DNA of 64,000 bases from Pseudohongiella nitratireducens. GTDB taxonomy: Bacteria > Pseudomonadota > Gammaproteobacteria > Pseudomonadales > Pseudohongiellaceae. Where the stretch lies: contig NZ_LWHM01000021.1 in assembly GCF_001642735.1 (NCBI RefSeq), forward strand, positions 62,001 through 126,000, read 5' to 3'. A program made the translations under genes and the position numbers. Positions 52,850-62,401 of this stretch are shown piece after piece (the stretch's first letter is position 1; every line of letters begins with the position of its first letter). The notes under the pieces are model-generated. The model did no database searches. It had not been told where the DNA came from and saw only the letters and a program-made list of their open reading frames with translations.

Positions 52850-54595
52850 ATGGGTGCGAATTGGGTTAATAGTGTATTAGTCGCGGCATTGTTCGTTATT
52901 GCCTGGTTTATATATCAGTATCAGGCACCGTGGCAGCTATATCGACGCCGGGCCTGGCTGGCTCATTACACACAGTCGGGCGGGGCATTGCGCCGCCTGC
53001 TATGGCGACAAACGTTTGCCATGCTGCTGCTTTCTGTTCAGGCTTTAATCGCAGCTTTGTTATTGATTGTATTTGCTTCGGGACTTGAGCGCCTTGAGTG
53101 GTATGTACTCTGGGCAGCCCTGCCATTTTTCTTTCTGATTGTTATCTCACCACCAAAAATACTGGTTCGGGAAATATCCCCCACGCTGGTAGCGCTGGCC
53201 AGCCTGCGGGTGGCGGTTATTGTTATAACCATTATCACTGCCATCGCATTGGTTGCCCTGACATTATTCTGGCTGGAAGCGCCGGATTACCGTGGCAGCA
53301 ATATCCGTTCCTTGTTGCTCTCAGAATATGAGGCAGGGTCGCAGGCAGGAGGTCCTTTGTTTGGCGTCCTGTTTGGATTGAACTCATCCCTGGATGCTGG
53401 TTTGTGGTTCGTGATGCAATCAGCTGCTGATGCCACAATGGCTTTGCCGCGCGGTGTTAAAATCTTTGCATGGAGCAGTTTTCTGATTGTGAAAACTGCA
53501 ACAGCTGCACTGTTTTGGACAGCGCTGGCAGGTTTCCTGGCATTCGTGTGGGCTTTCCGGGGCATGGCCAGGCTGGCACCGCCACGTCTCCCTGGTAACG
53601 GTCAAATGGCTTTTGGGCTGGTGATTGTACTAACCCTGTTTGGTAGTAGTTTTCTGTACAGTCCAGGCTGGCTCAGCCTGATGAGGCCGGAGAGTTTGAC
53701 ACAGTTCGCCGGGCTGCAGAGCAACTGCGTTTCTCCGCAAAAAAAACGACAGATGAAAGCAGAGAGTGCACAGCACCTTGAGATTCAAAGCAATGCCGGT
53801 CTGGGGCGAATAGAGAGTCGAATGGATGATCAGTTAAACGCCATCTATCTGTCTGCTGAGCAGGGTGTAGATGAGTTTTTGGACTGGCATTACAGTATCA
53901 GGGGGCAGTACAGTCAGCTCGGAGTCTGGGCGGCCAGCAGGCTGGGTGGTCAGTCGTATGAATCCTTTATCCAGTCACGTATGGCTTCATACATCAGTGC
54001 TCCAATGGAAGAGAAGCTGTCGGCGCTGGACAGTGACTTGCAATCGGCATTCGAGTTTGAAGTTGCCAGTCTCGGGCGGCAGCATGCCAGTTACCTGGAT
54101 TCGCTAATGGATGAAGATTGTCTGCAGTTTGGTCTGGCTGTGCCGACATTGCCGGCACAGCTGGCACGAACCACAGCTGGACTGGGAAGCATTGCGGGGC
54201 TGTCCAGCTATGCAGCAACACGCCTTGGTTTTCGTTTTGCCATGCAGCGCGGTGGTCAGGCTGTCGCAACGCGGTCTGCCAGCCGGTTTGCCTCACGCGC
54301 TGCCACCAGCGGAGTCAGTAGCAGTTCTGGTGTCCTTTGTGGGCCAATGGTGGTGGTATGTGCTCCTGTCTTGGCGGCAGGTGCCTGGCTAGGAACAGAC
54401 TGGCTCATTAACCGGGCCGATGAGGCCATGCATCGTGAAGAATTAAAGCAAGTGATCATGGAGGCGTTAAGCAATGATCGCGTTGAGCGTGCAGCCGGAC
54501 TGATGGGAGCGTACTCGCTTGCCATGGAGGATATAGAGAACGACGTTCAAAACTGGCAGCAGCAGCGTTACCGTATCTTGCGGGATGGAATTTAA
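52850..54595 (+). CDS. large membrane protein of unknown function
   Basis: I do not recognise this 581-residue protein. About six hydrophobic segments lie in residues 5-250 (near 8-25, 55-78, 85-102, 125-150, 200-230, 245-265). A periplasmic or cytoplasmic helical domain with few cysteines follows to about residue 430. A glycine/alanine/serine-rich stretch (about 435-530) includes two hydrophobic runs with a glycine-zipper look, and the C-terminus is a charged amphipathic helix. It follows sppA by 30 bp and may be co-transcribed. Start at 52850 is behind AGGTGG. A role in envelope quality control with SppA is only a guess. Confidence 0.75.
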   Translation: MGANWVNSVLVAALFVIAWFIYQYQAPWQLYRRRAWLAHYTQSGGALRRLLWRQTFAMLLLSVQALIAALLLIVFASGLERLEWYVLWAALPFFFLIVISPPKILVREISPTLVALASLRVAVIVITIITAIALVALTLFWLEAPDYRGSNIRSLLLSEYEAGSQAGGPLFGVLFGLNSSLDAGLWFVMQSAADATMALPRGVKIFAWSSFLIVKTATAALFWTALAGFLAFVWAFRGMARLAPPRLPGNGQMAFGLVIVLTLFGSSFLYSPGWLSLMRPESLTQFAGLQSNCVSPQKKRQMKAESAQHLEIQSNAGLGRIESRMDDQLNAIYLSAEQGVDEFLDWHYSIRGQYSQLGVWAASRLGGQSYESFIQSRMASYISAPMEEKLSALDSDLQSAFEFEVASLGRQHASYLDSLMDEDCLQFGLAVPTLPAQLARTTAGLGSIAGLSSYAATRLGFRFAMQRGGQAVATRSASRFASRAATSGVSSSSGVLCGPMVVVCAPVLAAGAWLGTDWLINRADEAMHREELKQVIMEALSNDRVERAAGLMGAYSLAMEDIENDVQNWQQQRYRILRDGI

Positions 54596-54618
54596 GCAGT
54601 GTTAAAGTTTCGCCAGTA

Positions 54619-55413
54619 TCAGCCAATTTGAATAGCTGCCGCGATATTTTCTTCCAGGTGCTGAGGATTAATCGTGCCACATATTGCTGATGAGACACCC
54701 GGCTGTTCCAGGACAGCGCGTAAATTTTGCTGAACAGTTTGTGATGGCTGACCTTTCAGGACTGCGTGACCACTGGCAAAGGCCTTTTTAATTAATACGC
54801 CCTTGTTTAATGCTCGCGCATGCTCGATAACGGGTATCTCTTCCTGGTAGCTGGTGTTCAGTGTCACCATGACAATGTCTGATAGTTCCAGTGCCCGTAA
54901 CCCCCCGGCAACGGTTTTGCCGGAAAAGCCGTAGCTGCGAATATGGCCGGTTTCCTTCAGGCGCGCCAGAGTTTCGAGGCAATCGCTTTCATTGATAACG
55001 TTGAGGTCATTGCCATCAGAATGCACCAATACAATATCCAGGTAGTCGGTTTGTAATCGACGCAGGCTGCGCTCCACACTGGCACGAGTGTGCTGAGCAC
55101 TGAAATCGAAATATGACTCGCCTGATGTAAATTCTTCACCGGTTTTGCTGCATATGACCCAGTGCTTGCGGTTGTTGAGGAGGGAGCCCAGACGTTCCTC
55201 GCTACTGCCGTATGCCGGAGCTGTGTCGAGTAAATTCATGCCGTGATCGCTCGCTTGCGCGAGTAATTGACGGATTTGCTCATCATCGGGCAGGTCAAAC
55301 TGGTTGGGATATTTGACGCCTGAATTTCTGCCAAATTTAACAGTGCCCAGTCCGAGTGTAGAAACTTCCAGGCCAGTGCTGCCAAGTATTCGGCTAGGTA
55401 AGGTGTCGTTCAT
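54619..55413 (-). CDS. aldo/keto reductase
   Basis: NADPH-dependent carbonyl reductase of the AKR superfamily, 264 residues. The TIM-barrel markers are present: LGLGTVKFGRN near residue 20, the catalytic Asp in LLDTAPAYGSSEERLG with Tyr four residues later, and ICSKTG near residue 85 containing the Lys; the catalytic His is replaced by a segment reading VLVHSDG. A C-terminal coenzyme-binding SSAICGTINPQHLEENIAAA is seen. Its ATG overlaps the stop of the FAD-oxidase gene (ATGA), so the two genes probably act in one pathway. Confidence 0.92.
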   Translation of the reverse strand: MNDTLPSRILGSTGLEVSTLGLGTVKFGRNSGVKYPNQFDLPDDEQIRQLLAQASDHGMNLLDTAPAYGSSEERLGSLLNNRKHWVICSKTGEEFTSGESYFDFSAQHTRASVERSLRRLQTDYLDIVLVHSDGNDLNVINESDCLETLARLKETGHIRSYGFSGKTVAGGLRALELSDIVMVTLNTSYQEEIPVIEHARALNKGVLIKKAFASGHAVLKGQPSQTVQQNLRAVLEQPGVSSAICGTINPQHLEENIAAAIQIG

Positions 55414-56621
55414 GACAGCAGGTTTTCCCATTTAGGCAACGCCAGTCTGGCCTGCGATAAATAAGGAGTCAGGCCTGGTTTGCAAATCAGCTGGCTGGGT
55501 GGGAACTCACTCTCAATCCTGGATAGTACCGTGTCTCCCAGATTTGGGCATAAAGTCAGTTTGGTGGGCCAGCATACCATGACCTTGCCAAGGTCAGAGA
55601 CAAAGGCGTTATCAGGGCGGTTAAGGTCCGGTACTTTGGGCTCAGCCCGATTGACCACAATGCTCTGCCATTGAGCATCTTCCAGATTTACCCAGGGGAA
55701 CATGGTAGAGAGTAGCTGGCGCGCTTTTTCATGCTGTTGAGCCGGCTCTAGGTTGATACCGGTTTCCGCCAGTTCACCGCCGAGGTACCAGATCCAAGGC
55801 CGTTTACGATCCTGCGGGCAAGGGTGGCTGGTGACCGTTAATCTTGGGGTCATGCCAAAGCGGTCGCCTATGCAATGCACATAAACCGGAAAAGGATGGG
55901 CTAATTGGACTGCAACCATATGCAGTGGCCGGCGTTGCATGGCGGGTGCTTTCTTTTTGGCCGGGTGACTCAGTCCGGATAACAAGGCTTCGTTGCCTTC
56001 ACCTGCGCATAAAATGGTTTTGTCAGACCGAATGCGAATGCTTGCGCCTTGTGTTTTAACCGTGAGCCGGTCGCCTTCGAGATAAACATCCCGGCAGGAG
56101 AAAATCCTGTCCATCCAGGGAGAGGCCAATGACTCCAGCAACGAGGGTGTGTCTACAACAAAGTCAGGCAGCCGGTATAGTGTTCCCCTGATATTGTTCT
56201 CAGTGGCCTCTTCAAAGAAGAACGGGTACTCCGTAGGGTGCACCGTATCTATCCTGCCTCTTAGTGCTTTGCTGCCAAGAAAGGATTTGAAGCGGGATCG
56301 CATCGAACCACCCGACCACATATAATAGGATGGCGATAGCAGGCGGGTCGCTCTGAGATCAATTTCGCCGGCTCCCTGCAGACAGGCACGCCAACGTTCC
56401 GGCATGTCAGCGATAGCGCTGCTGGCCGGGTTCAATATGCCGTTCAGTGCATACTTCAGCCCGCCATGGATAATGCCTTGGGAGGCCAGTGTCTGACCGC
56501 TGCCCAGTCCGCCTTTGTCCAGCAGAATGGCGTCATAGCCGGCCAGGCAGAGTCGGTTAAGCAGCCATAACCCGGCTATGCCACCGCCAACTATTGTGAT
56601 TTGCGAATCGAATTCTGTCAC
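55410..56621 (-). CDS. FAD-dependent oxidoreductase (DAO family)
   Basis: Glycine/D-amino-acid-oxidase-like flavoprotein of 403 residues. The Rossmann FAD motif ITIVGGGIAGLWLLNRL stands near residues 8-24, followed by the ILLDKGGLGSGQTLASQGIIHGG block typical of DAO-family enzymes. The substrate is unknown; a secondary amine or hydroxy acid is likely for this family. I choose the GTG at 56621 because the FAD motif then lies at the usual distance from the N-terminus; ATG at 56660 and TTG at 56681 are alternatives. It overlaps the aldo/keto reductase by four bases and is divergent from waaA. Confidence 0.86.
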   Translation of the reverse strand: MTEFDSQITIVGGGIAGLWLLNRLCLAGYDAILLDKGGLGSGQTLASQGIIHGGLKYALNGILNPASSAIADMPERWRACLQGAGEIDLRATRLLSPSYYMWSGGSMRSRFKSFLGSKALRGRIDTVHPTEYPFFFEEATENNIRGTLYRLPDFVVDTPSLLESLASPWMDRIFSCRDVYLEGDRLTVKTQGASIRIRSDKTILCAGEGNEALLSGLSHPAKKKAPAMQRRPLHMVAVQLAHPFPVYVHCIGDRFGMTPRLTVTSHPCPQDRKRPWIWYLGGELAETGINLEPAQQHEKARQLLSTMFPWVNLEDAQWQSIVVNRAEPKVPDLNRPDNAFVSDLGKVMVCWPTKLTLCPNLGDTVLSRIESEFPPSQLICKPGLTPYLSQARLALPKWENLLS

Positions 56622-56791
56622 TTGATATCTGATGTATGTGCTGGCTGATCCGTGGGGCATCACAGAAGTTAGAGGCACCAATGATCACCTGTTATGGGGT
56701 TTGCACCAGGGAATGAATCCTGCAATGATTCGTTCCCTGACTAATGGAATAGTAACACGATGCTGCCCACGGTGCTAAGAATGGAGAAGGC

Positions 56792-58162
56792 GTGAACAGG
56801 ACGATTTATAATCTGGCATTTTATCTGTTGCTACCTTTGATAGTGTTGCGTTTATTGTGGCGGGCGCTTTTTCTGCCAGCGCCAGCTTATGCGCGTCGTT
56901 GGGGTGAACGGTTAGGGTTTGTTGCCGATGTTGCTGAAAGCCGCCGACGTCAGTTTGGTGAGACACAATGGATATGGGTGCATGCCGCCTCTGTTGGCGA
57001 ATCTGTCGCAATAGCACCACTGGTTCATAAGATACGCAGTGAGTTACCGGGTTGGGGGGTAGTGGTTACCACGATGACGCCGACTGGGTCTGAGCGTGTT
57101 TTTGAGATGTTTGGCGATAATGTCTGTCACGTTTATGCACCATACGATTATCGAGGCGCCGTGACTCGCTTTTTGAAAGCATTTCATCCTGCACTGGTGA
57201 TTCTGGTGGAAACCGAGCTTTGGCCGAACCTGGTGCATTACAGCAAACAAAGTGGCGCAAGATTACTGGTTGCCAATGCCCGCCTGTCTGAGAAGTCTTT
57301 CCGCGGCTACGAAAAATTTTCGGCTTTGGGCAAGCCAATGCTGCAAAAAATTGATTTGATTGCTGCCCAGGGAGCCAGTGATGCCGAGCGCTTTAAGGGG
57401 CTTGGCGTAAGCGAAGAGCAACTTGAAATAACCGGCAGTATTAAGTTTGATATCACCTTGCCCTCAGATCTGCAGCAGCGGGTGGCGAATTTTCGTCAGC
57501 GGATTGAGGGTAATCGGCCTATCTGGATTGCAGCCAGTACACGAGAGGGCGAAGATGAGAAAGTGTTGCTTGCTCACAAGCAGGTCAGGGAGCATTTTCC
57601 TGATGCTCTGCTGATCCTGGTGCCGCGACACCCGGAACGTTTTTCGAGTGCAGAGAAACTGTTCCAGTCCAGTCAGATGAACGTTGTCAGACGAAGTTCA
57701 TCGCAAGCTGTGAGCAGGGATGTCGATGTTTTCCTTGGTGACAGTATGGGTGAGTTGCTGCTCTATTACAGTCTGGCTGATATTGCGTTTGTGGGTGGAA
57801 GCCTGGTCGATACCGGTTGTCAGAATGTGCTTGAGCCTGCCGCCCTGGCGAAGCCAGTACTAGTGGGGCCATCACAATATAATTTTCAGGTAATTTGCGA
57901 GCGACTGGAGAGTTGCGGTGCGCTGGTCACTGTTGATACAGCTGAGGTGCTGGGTAAGAAGTTGATTACCTTGTTCCAGGATGAGGCTGTCCGTCAGCAA
58001 ATGGGCGATGCCGGCAAACAGGCGATAGCCGATAACCGAGGAGCATTAAGCCGGCTGTTTCGGCTGGTGGAAAACTTCCTTCCTGGCTCTGATGAAGAAA
58101 GCGGCGATGAAGAGAAAGGCGATGTAAAAAAAGGTTCAGGCAGCCACGTCCGGTCGAAATAA
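56792..58162 (+). CDS. waaA: Kdo transferase
   Basis: GT30-family enzyme that attaches Kdo from CMP-Kdo to lipid A precursor at the inner membrane. The 456-residue protein starts at a GTG, has an N-terminal membrane anchor (about residues 6-24), then WIWVHAASVGESVAIAPLV near residues 60-78 with the catalytic Glu (ASVGE), the VETELWPNL block near 138, and GGSLVDTGCQNVLEPAALAKPVLVGPS in the C-terminal half. The C-terminus is extended by a short charged tail (DEESGDEEKGDVKKG). The presence of kdkA elsewhere in the window suggests a single Kdo, but sequence alone does not settle this. Its end overlaps the convergent pepQ gene by 27 bp. Confidence 0.95.
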   Translation: MNRTIYNLAFYLLLPLIVLRLLWRALFLPAPAYARRWGERLGFVADVAESRRRQFGETQWIWVHAASVGESVAIAPLVHKIRSELPGWGVVVTTMTPTGSERVFEMFGDNVCHVYAPYDYRGAVTRFLKAFHPALVILVETELWPNLVHYSKQSGARLLVANARLSEKSFRGYEKFSALGKPMLQKIDLIAAQGASDAERFKGLGVSEEQLEITGSIKFDITLPSDLQQRVANFRQRIEGNRPIWIAASTREGEDEKVLLAHKQVREHFPDALLILVPRHPERFSSAEKLFQSSQMNVVRRSSSQAVSRDVDVFLGDSMGELLLYYSLADIAFVGGSLVDTGCQNVLEPAALAKPVLVGPSQYNFQVICERLESCGALVTVDTAEVLGKKLITLFQDEAVRQQMGDAGKQAIADNRGALSRLFRLVENFLPGSDEESGDEEKGDVKKGSGSHVRSK

Positions 58163-59542
58163 CAGGCTGCCTGTGATCGGGCGCCTTGTCAGGTTGTGCA
58201 TCTTGCCATCTGGTTTTGCCCAGATGTTGTCTTCAATTCTGATACCACCATACGGCATCAGCGCTTCCACCAGTGGCCAGTTCAAAGCATTTGCCCGATC
58301 ATCCTGACGAATATTGTTTAGCAGGCTGTCGATAAAATAGATGCCAGGCTCAATGGTAAAAACCATATTGGCCTCGATGGGTCGGGTATTGCGCAGCGCC
58401 GGATATTGGTCAGGCGGCGGTATTATTTGTCCAGCGGGGCTGGATAATTTTCCGCCGACATCATGAACCTGTAGTCCGAGATGATGACCAAGTCCATGAG
58501 GTAAAAACGCATAGGTGATACCGCGGTCGACCAGATCCTGGGCATGACCTTTGGCAATTCCTGTTTCAATCAGCAGGTCAGCGACGGCAGTATGTGTCGC
58601 ATGGTGGTGATCTGTATAAGATTGTTCAGTCTGCAATGAGCGTATGATCTGGTTTTGTATTCTTTCCACCCCTTTCACCAGAGCGGCGAAAACCGGATGA
58701 CTGCCAGGCCTTACCCAGGTGCGCGTAATGTCAGAACAATATCCCCAGGAGCGGTGGCCGGCATCAATCAGCAACACCCGGTTGGCGTCAGGCTCTCGTT
58801 TCCCATGGCGCCTTTGCTTGTGCTGATAATGCAAAATAGCGCTGTGCTCATTCAGAGCGACAATGCTGGGATAGGGCAGTTCATCGTCACAAATGCGGGA
58901 TGCGTTCAGGTAGGCCATATGGATTTCATATTCATCGCCGCCCATCAGAAACATATCCAGTGCTGCCTGATGTCCGGCCAGTGCTGTTGCATTGGCCTCT
59001 GCCAGTCTGGAAATTTCATACCGGGATTTATAGGCCCGGGCATAGTCGAGCCAGTCCAGTAAGGTTTTCGGATTAATTTGGGAATCGGGTATTGCCAGTG
59101 ATTCTGCGATATCCCTGCCTTCGCCCAGGAAGTGACAAACACATTGGGGGGCGATATGGCGGGGAAGTTGCTCGCATAGCGCGCTGACTGATGACAAAAC
59201 GACAATTTCAAACTGCTCTGCCCACCACTCTGGCATGTCAATATGGCTGTCGTGCCAGAAATCCTGAGGTATCACGGCAAAGTAGACTGGCTTCTGGCCG
59301 GGTCGGAACAAGAGGAATTGATCTGGTCTGTCGACTGGAACCCACTGCAGGAAATGTCCCCAGGCACGAAATGGCTTGGCGATGTCGTCAGCAAAATGAT
59401 AGTGCAAAGAACCGCTGTGAATCAGTACGGCATCAGCGCCTGGTTTGACGGATGTCAAACCCTGAGTCATCGTATCTTGCAACCCGGCAAGATGGCTGGC
59501 AAACAGCTCGGCGGTCTCCATATTATGTGATAATACGCTCAT
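58136..59542 (-). CDS. pepQ: Xaa-Pro dipeptidase
   Basis: Dimetal M24B peptidase of 468 residues that splits Xaa-Pro dipeptides, and in relatives organophosphate esters. Metal ligands are visible in order: Asp in LLIDAGHRSWGYCSDITRTW, Asp ten or so residues later, His in HGLGHHLGLQVHDVGG, Glu in VFTIEPGIYFI and Glu in GGIRIEDNI. The C-terminal domain has the usual pita-bread arrangement. I choose the ATG at 59542; one at 59521 matches the shortest homologues. Most enterobacterial PepQ are a little shorter. It is divergent from dinB. Confidence 0.94.
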   Translation of the reverse strand: MSVLSHNMETAELFASHLAGLQDTMTQGLTSVKPGADAVLIHSGSLHYHFADDIAKPFRAWGHFLQWVPVDRPDQFLLFRPGQKPVYFAVIPQDFWHDSHIDMPEWWAEQFEIVVLSSVSALCEQLPRHIAPQCVCHFLGEGRDIAESLAIPDSQINPKTLLDWLDYARAYKSRYEISRLAEANATALAGHQAALDMFLMGGDEYEIHMAYLNASRICDDELPYPSIVALNEHSAILHYQHKQRRHGKREPDANRVLLIDAGHRSWGYCSDITRTWVRPGSHPVFAALVKGVERIQNQIIRSLQTEQSYTDHHHATHTAVADLLIETGIAKGHAQDLVDRGITYAFLPHGLGHHLGLQVHDVGGKLSSPAGQIIPPPDQYPALRNTRPIEANMVFTIEPGIYFIDSLLNNIRQDDRANALNWPLVEALMPYGGIRIEDNIWAKPDGKMHNLTRRPITGSLLFRPDVAA

Positions 59543-59587
59543 TGTTCTACTTGGCAAACACTTAATGAATTTGGCCCAGGAATAAAC

Positions 59588-60694
59588 ATGGGTGCTGTAC
59601 CAGAAAATAATGACGAGCCACAGCGGAAAATAATCCATTGCGATTGCGATTGTTTTTATGCGGCAATAGAAATGCGGGATGATCCGGCGTTACGAGGGCG
59701 GCCCTTGGCAGTTGGTGGTGCCAGTGAACGCAGAGGTGTGGTTGCGACGTGTAATTATGAAGCAAGGAAGTTTGGTATTCATTCGGCGATGCCTACATCA
59801 ACGGCATTGCGTCGCTGCCCGCCCTTGATTGTCGTTCCGCCACGCATGGATGTGTATCGTGAAGTTTCCGCTAAGGTACATGAGATTTTTTCGGAATATA
59901 CCGCGTTGATTGAACCGCTGTCACTGGACGAGGCATACCTGGATGTCAGCCAGGCCACAGCCTGCCAGGGCAGTGCGACTTTAATGGCCAGAGAGATACG
60001 TGAACGGGTGCGCGCCGAACTGGGTATTACGATTTCTGCGGGTATTGCACCCAATAAGTTTATCGCCAAGATTGCCAGTGACTGGGAAAAACCAGACGGT
60101 CAGTTTGTGGTTTTACCGCATGAGGTCGATGCGTTTGTGTCGGAACTGCCGGTTAAGAAGTTGTTTGGTGTGGGCAAGGTGATGGCGGCCAGGCTGCATG
60201 AGATGGGCGTGGAAAAATGCGGCCAGCTCAGAGGATACACAGAAGCAGAGCTGGTCTCTCGCTTTGGCAGTTTTGGTCAGCGTTTATATCAGTTGTGCAG
60301 GGGCATTGATCAGCGTGAAGTGAAGGTTGAGCGGCAACGCAAATCGTTAAGTGTCGAAAATACGTTTCCGGTCGATTTGCCGAATTTACCTGCCTGTCAG
60401 TTTGAGCTTGAAGTCTTGTTTGAGCAGATGGTGAAACGTTGGCAGAAACTGAAATCGAAGTATCGCGTTCAGGGTTGTTTTGTAAAACTGAAGTTCGATA
60501 ATTTTGTGACGACTACGGCCGAGCAGACGGCAGAATCGCCAGATCGCATGAACTACACGCCGCTAATGGAAACCGCCTGGCAGCGTCATCGCCGACCGGT
60601 GCGCCTGATTGGGGTTGGTGTGCGATTGTCCCCAATCAGTAGCACTGCTGATAGTGAGTACTTACAATCTCAGCTTGATCTGCCACTGTCCTGA
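59588..60694 (+). CDS. dinB: DNA polymerase IV
   Basis: Y-family translesion polymerase, 368 residues. Catalytic acidic residues are in IIHCDCDCFYAAIEMRD (residues about 15-31) and LSLDEAYLDVS near residue 104. The steric-gate aromatic is Phe in CFYA. A helix-hairpin-helix segment VKKLFGVGKVMAARLHEMG near 190 and a C-terminal little-finger domain complete the protein. No LexA box is convincing upstream. A C-terminal beta-clamp-binding sequence is seen as QLDLPLS. It overlaps tesB convergently by 25 bp. Confidence 0.96.
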   Translation: MGAVPENNDEPQRKIIHCDCDCFYAAIEMRDDPALRGRPLAVGGASERRGVVATCNYEARKFGIHSAMPTSTALRRCPPLIVVPPRMDVYREVSAKVHEIFSEYTALIEPLSLDEAYLDVSQATACQGSATLMAREIRERVRAELGITISAGIAPNKFIAKIASDWEKPDGQFVVLPHEVDAFVSELPVKKLFGVGKVMAARLHEMGVEKCGQLRGYTEAELVSRFGSFGQRLYQLCRGIDQREVKVERQRKSLSVENTFPVDLPNLPACQFELEVLFEQMVKRWQKLKSKYRVQGCFVKLKFDNFVTTTAEQTAESPDRMNYTPLMETAWQRHRRPVRLIGVGVRLSPISSTADSEYLQSQLDLPLS

Positions 60695-61575
60695 TGTCGT
60701 TTATCGTGGATGCGGATCAGTCCTTCCTGCGTGGCGGAGGCGACGAGTAAACCGTCCTGGGTAAAGATATTACCCCGGTTGAATCCTCTGGCCTGCGAAG
60801 AAGAAGGGCTGTCCTGGGTATACAGCAACCACTCGTCCATACGGAACGGGCGATGGAACCACATGGCATGATCCAGGCTGGCAATTTGCAGTTTAGGGTC
60901 GAACAGGTTCTGTCCATGGGGGCGCAGACTGGTCTGCAACAGCGTCATATCAGAGGCATAGGCCAGCAGGTGTGAATGTTGTGTGTAATGCTCAGGCAGT
61001 TCCGCATTCAGCCTGAACCAGACACTGTTGGTCGGTGGTTTGGGGCGGTTACTGAAAATGCTGTCGGCATCGACATGTCGCAAATCAATAGCGAAGGGGC
61101 CGGTAAAACGTTCGAGGATATCGTCGCTGACCTTGCCGCGAAAACGTTCCACCATCTGGGCGCGGTCGTCGCACTCTTCCGGTGGGGGAACATCGGGCAT
61201 TTCGATCTGGTGGTTCAATCCAGGCTCATCCACCTGAAATGATGTCGACAGGTTCAAAATTGCGCGGCCATGCTGAATTGCCACGATGCGGCGGGTGGTA
61301 AAACTTTTGCCATCACGGATGCGGTCCACCTGAAAAATAATGGGATGATTCAGATCGCCGGGACGCAGGAAGTAGGCATGCAGTGAATGAACATGGCGGT
61401 TTTTGGGAACGGTGTGGGTGGCACTTAACAGAGCCTGGCAAAGTACCTGCCCACCGTAAACACGAAACCAGCCTTCATTGGCGTGTTTGGTGCGGTAAAG
61501 GTTTTCATCCAGTTTTTCCAGCTCCAGGTGCCTGAAAAGCTGCTGTAACTGCTCATTGGTTTGCGTCTCTTGCAT
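60670..61575 (-). CDS. tesB: acyl-CoA thioesterase II
   Basis: Double hot-dog thioesterase of 301 residues that hydrolyses acyl-CoAs. Family blocks are VYGGQVLCQALLSATHTVP near residues 38-56, HSLHAYFLRPGDLNHPIIF just after, and in the second half LLAYASDMTLLQTSLRPHG with the catalytic Asp and LDHAMWFHRPFRMDEWLLY near the C-terminus. I choose the ATG at 61575, behind AAAGGA; the open frame begins 81 bp earlier without support. It is convergent with dinB. Confidence 0.94.
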   Translation of the reverse strand: MQETQTNEQLQQLFRHLELEKLDENLYRTKHANEGWFRVYGGQVLCQALLSATHTVPKNRHVHSLHAYFLRPGDLNHPIIFQVDRIRDGKSFTTRRIVAIQHGRAILNLSTSFQVDEPGLNHQIEMPDVPPPEECDDRAQMVERFRGKVSDDILERFTGPFAIDLRHVDADSIFSNRPKPPTNSVWFRLNAELPEHYTQHSHLLAYASDMTLLQTSLRPHGQNLFDPKLQIASLDHAMWFHRPFRMDEWLLYTQDSPSSSQARGFNRGNIFTQDGLLVASATQEGLIRIHDKRHQDSGRSS

Positions 61576-61822
61576 GTAAGCCATTCCTTTGTGCTGCGAC
61601 CGCATTGGTGTTAACAGGTCTAATAGTACCAGTTTATGCCGTATTTCGTGTACCAAGGTGTAAAGTTGGGGCCACTATACTCACCGGGTGTGACGGTTAG
61701 CTCACATTTGTCCTGTTTTTCGATGAAACGACCCTGCTTTGCTTTGCGCGCACGATGCTGGCGACGTATGATCAGTCTCTGTCAGAGGATACAACAACAA
61801 ACAAGACCTCAAGGAGCGTGTC

Positions 61823-62320
61823 ATGCAACGGCTATTTCAAGTCAGCCCTGTGCTTTGGGCATTACTGGCGATATTTTCAAGCAATCAGGCTATGGCTGCT
61901 GATAGTGATGAACTGGCAGCAGTCAAACAGCAGTTTGTCGGCCACTATGAACTGGTCAGTTTTGTCAGCTTCCGCGAAAATGGCGATGTTGTCGACAATA
62001 ACTATGTCGGTCGCATCATGTACGACGATAATGACGAAATGTCAGCGCAGGGGATGCCAAAGGATCTGCCGGAACGAGCCGCGCAAAGCAGTGAGCGAAT
62101 TAGTGGTGGTTTTGCATATTGGGGGTCGGTTTCCTGGGATATTGCCAATGGTATTGTGACGCATCATGTCACCGGTTCACCAACACGTGGCAGCTGGGTT
62201 GGTGAAGATAACGTCAGGTACTATGAGTTTACGGATGACGGGCTGCTGAAGCTGTCCATGAAAGATGAAGACGGCCGTCTGATTGGCACATTGACCTGGC
62301 GCCGAATCGAATCGAATTAA
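61823..62320 (+). CDS. exported lipocalin-like protein
   Basis: Exported protein of 165 residues with a signal peptide (about residues 1-25, NQAMAAD). The mature part starts with FVGHYELVSFVSF, where the GxW-like turn at the start of the lipocalin barrel is expected, and runs through eight or so strands to LIGTLTWRRIES, matching Lipocalin-like domain proteins (Lipocalin_5 type). An AAGGAG ribosome site precedes the ATG. Ligand and role are unknown. It stands between tesB and the DUF2868 gene. Confidence 0.83.
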   Translation: MQRLFQVSPVLWALLAIFSSNQAMAADSDELAAVKQQFVGHYELVSFVSFRENGDVVDNNYVGRIMYDDNDEMSAQGMPKDLPERAAQSSERISGGFAYWGSVSWDIANGIVTHHVTGSPTRGSWVGEDNVRYYEFTDDGLLKLSMKDEDGRLIGTLTWRRIESN

Positions 62321-62401
62321 ACGGGATTGGTTGGATTGGTGTCGTCTCTGGCCCGCTTCCGTTAAAATGCGTCAATGCAGGCATTAATGTAAGGACAGGC
62401 A

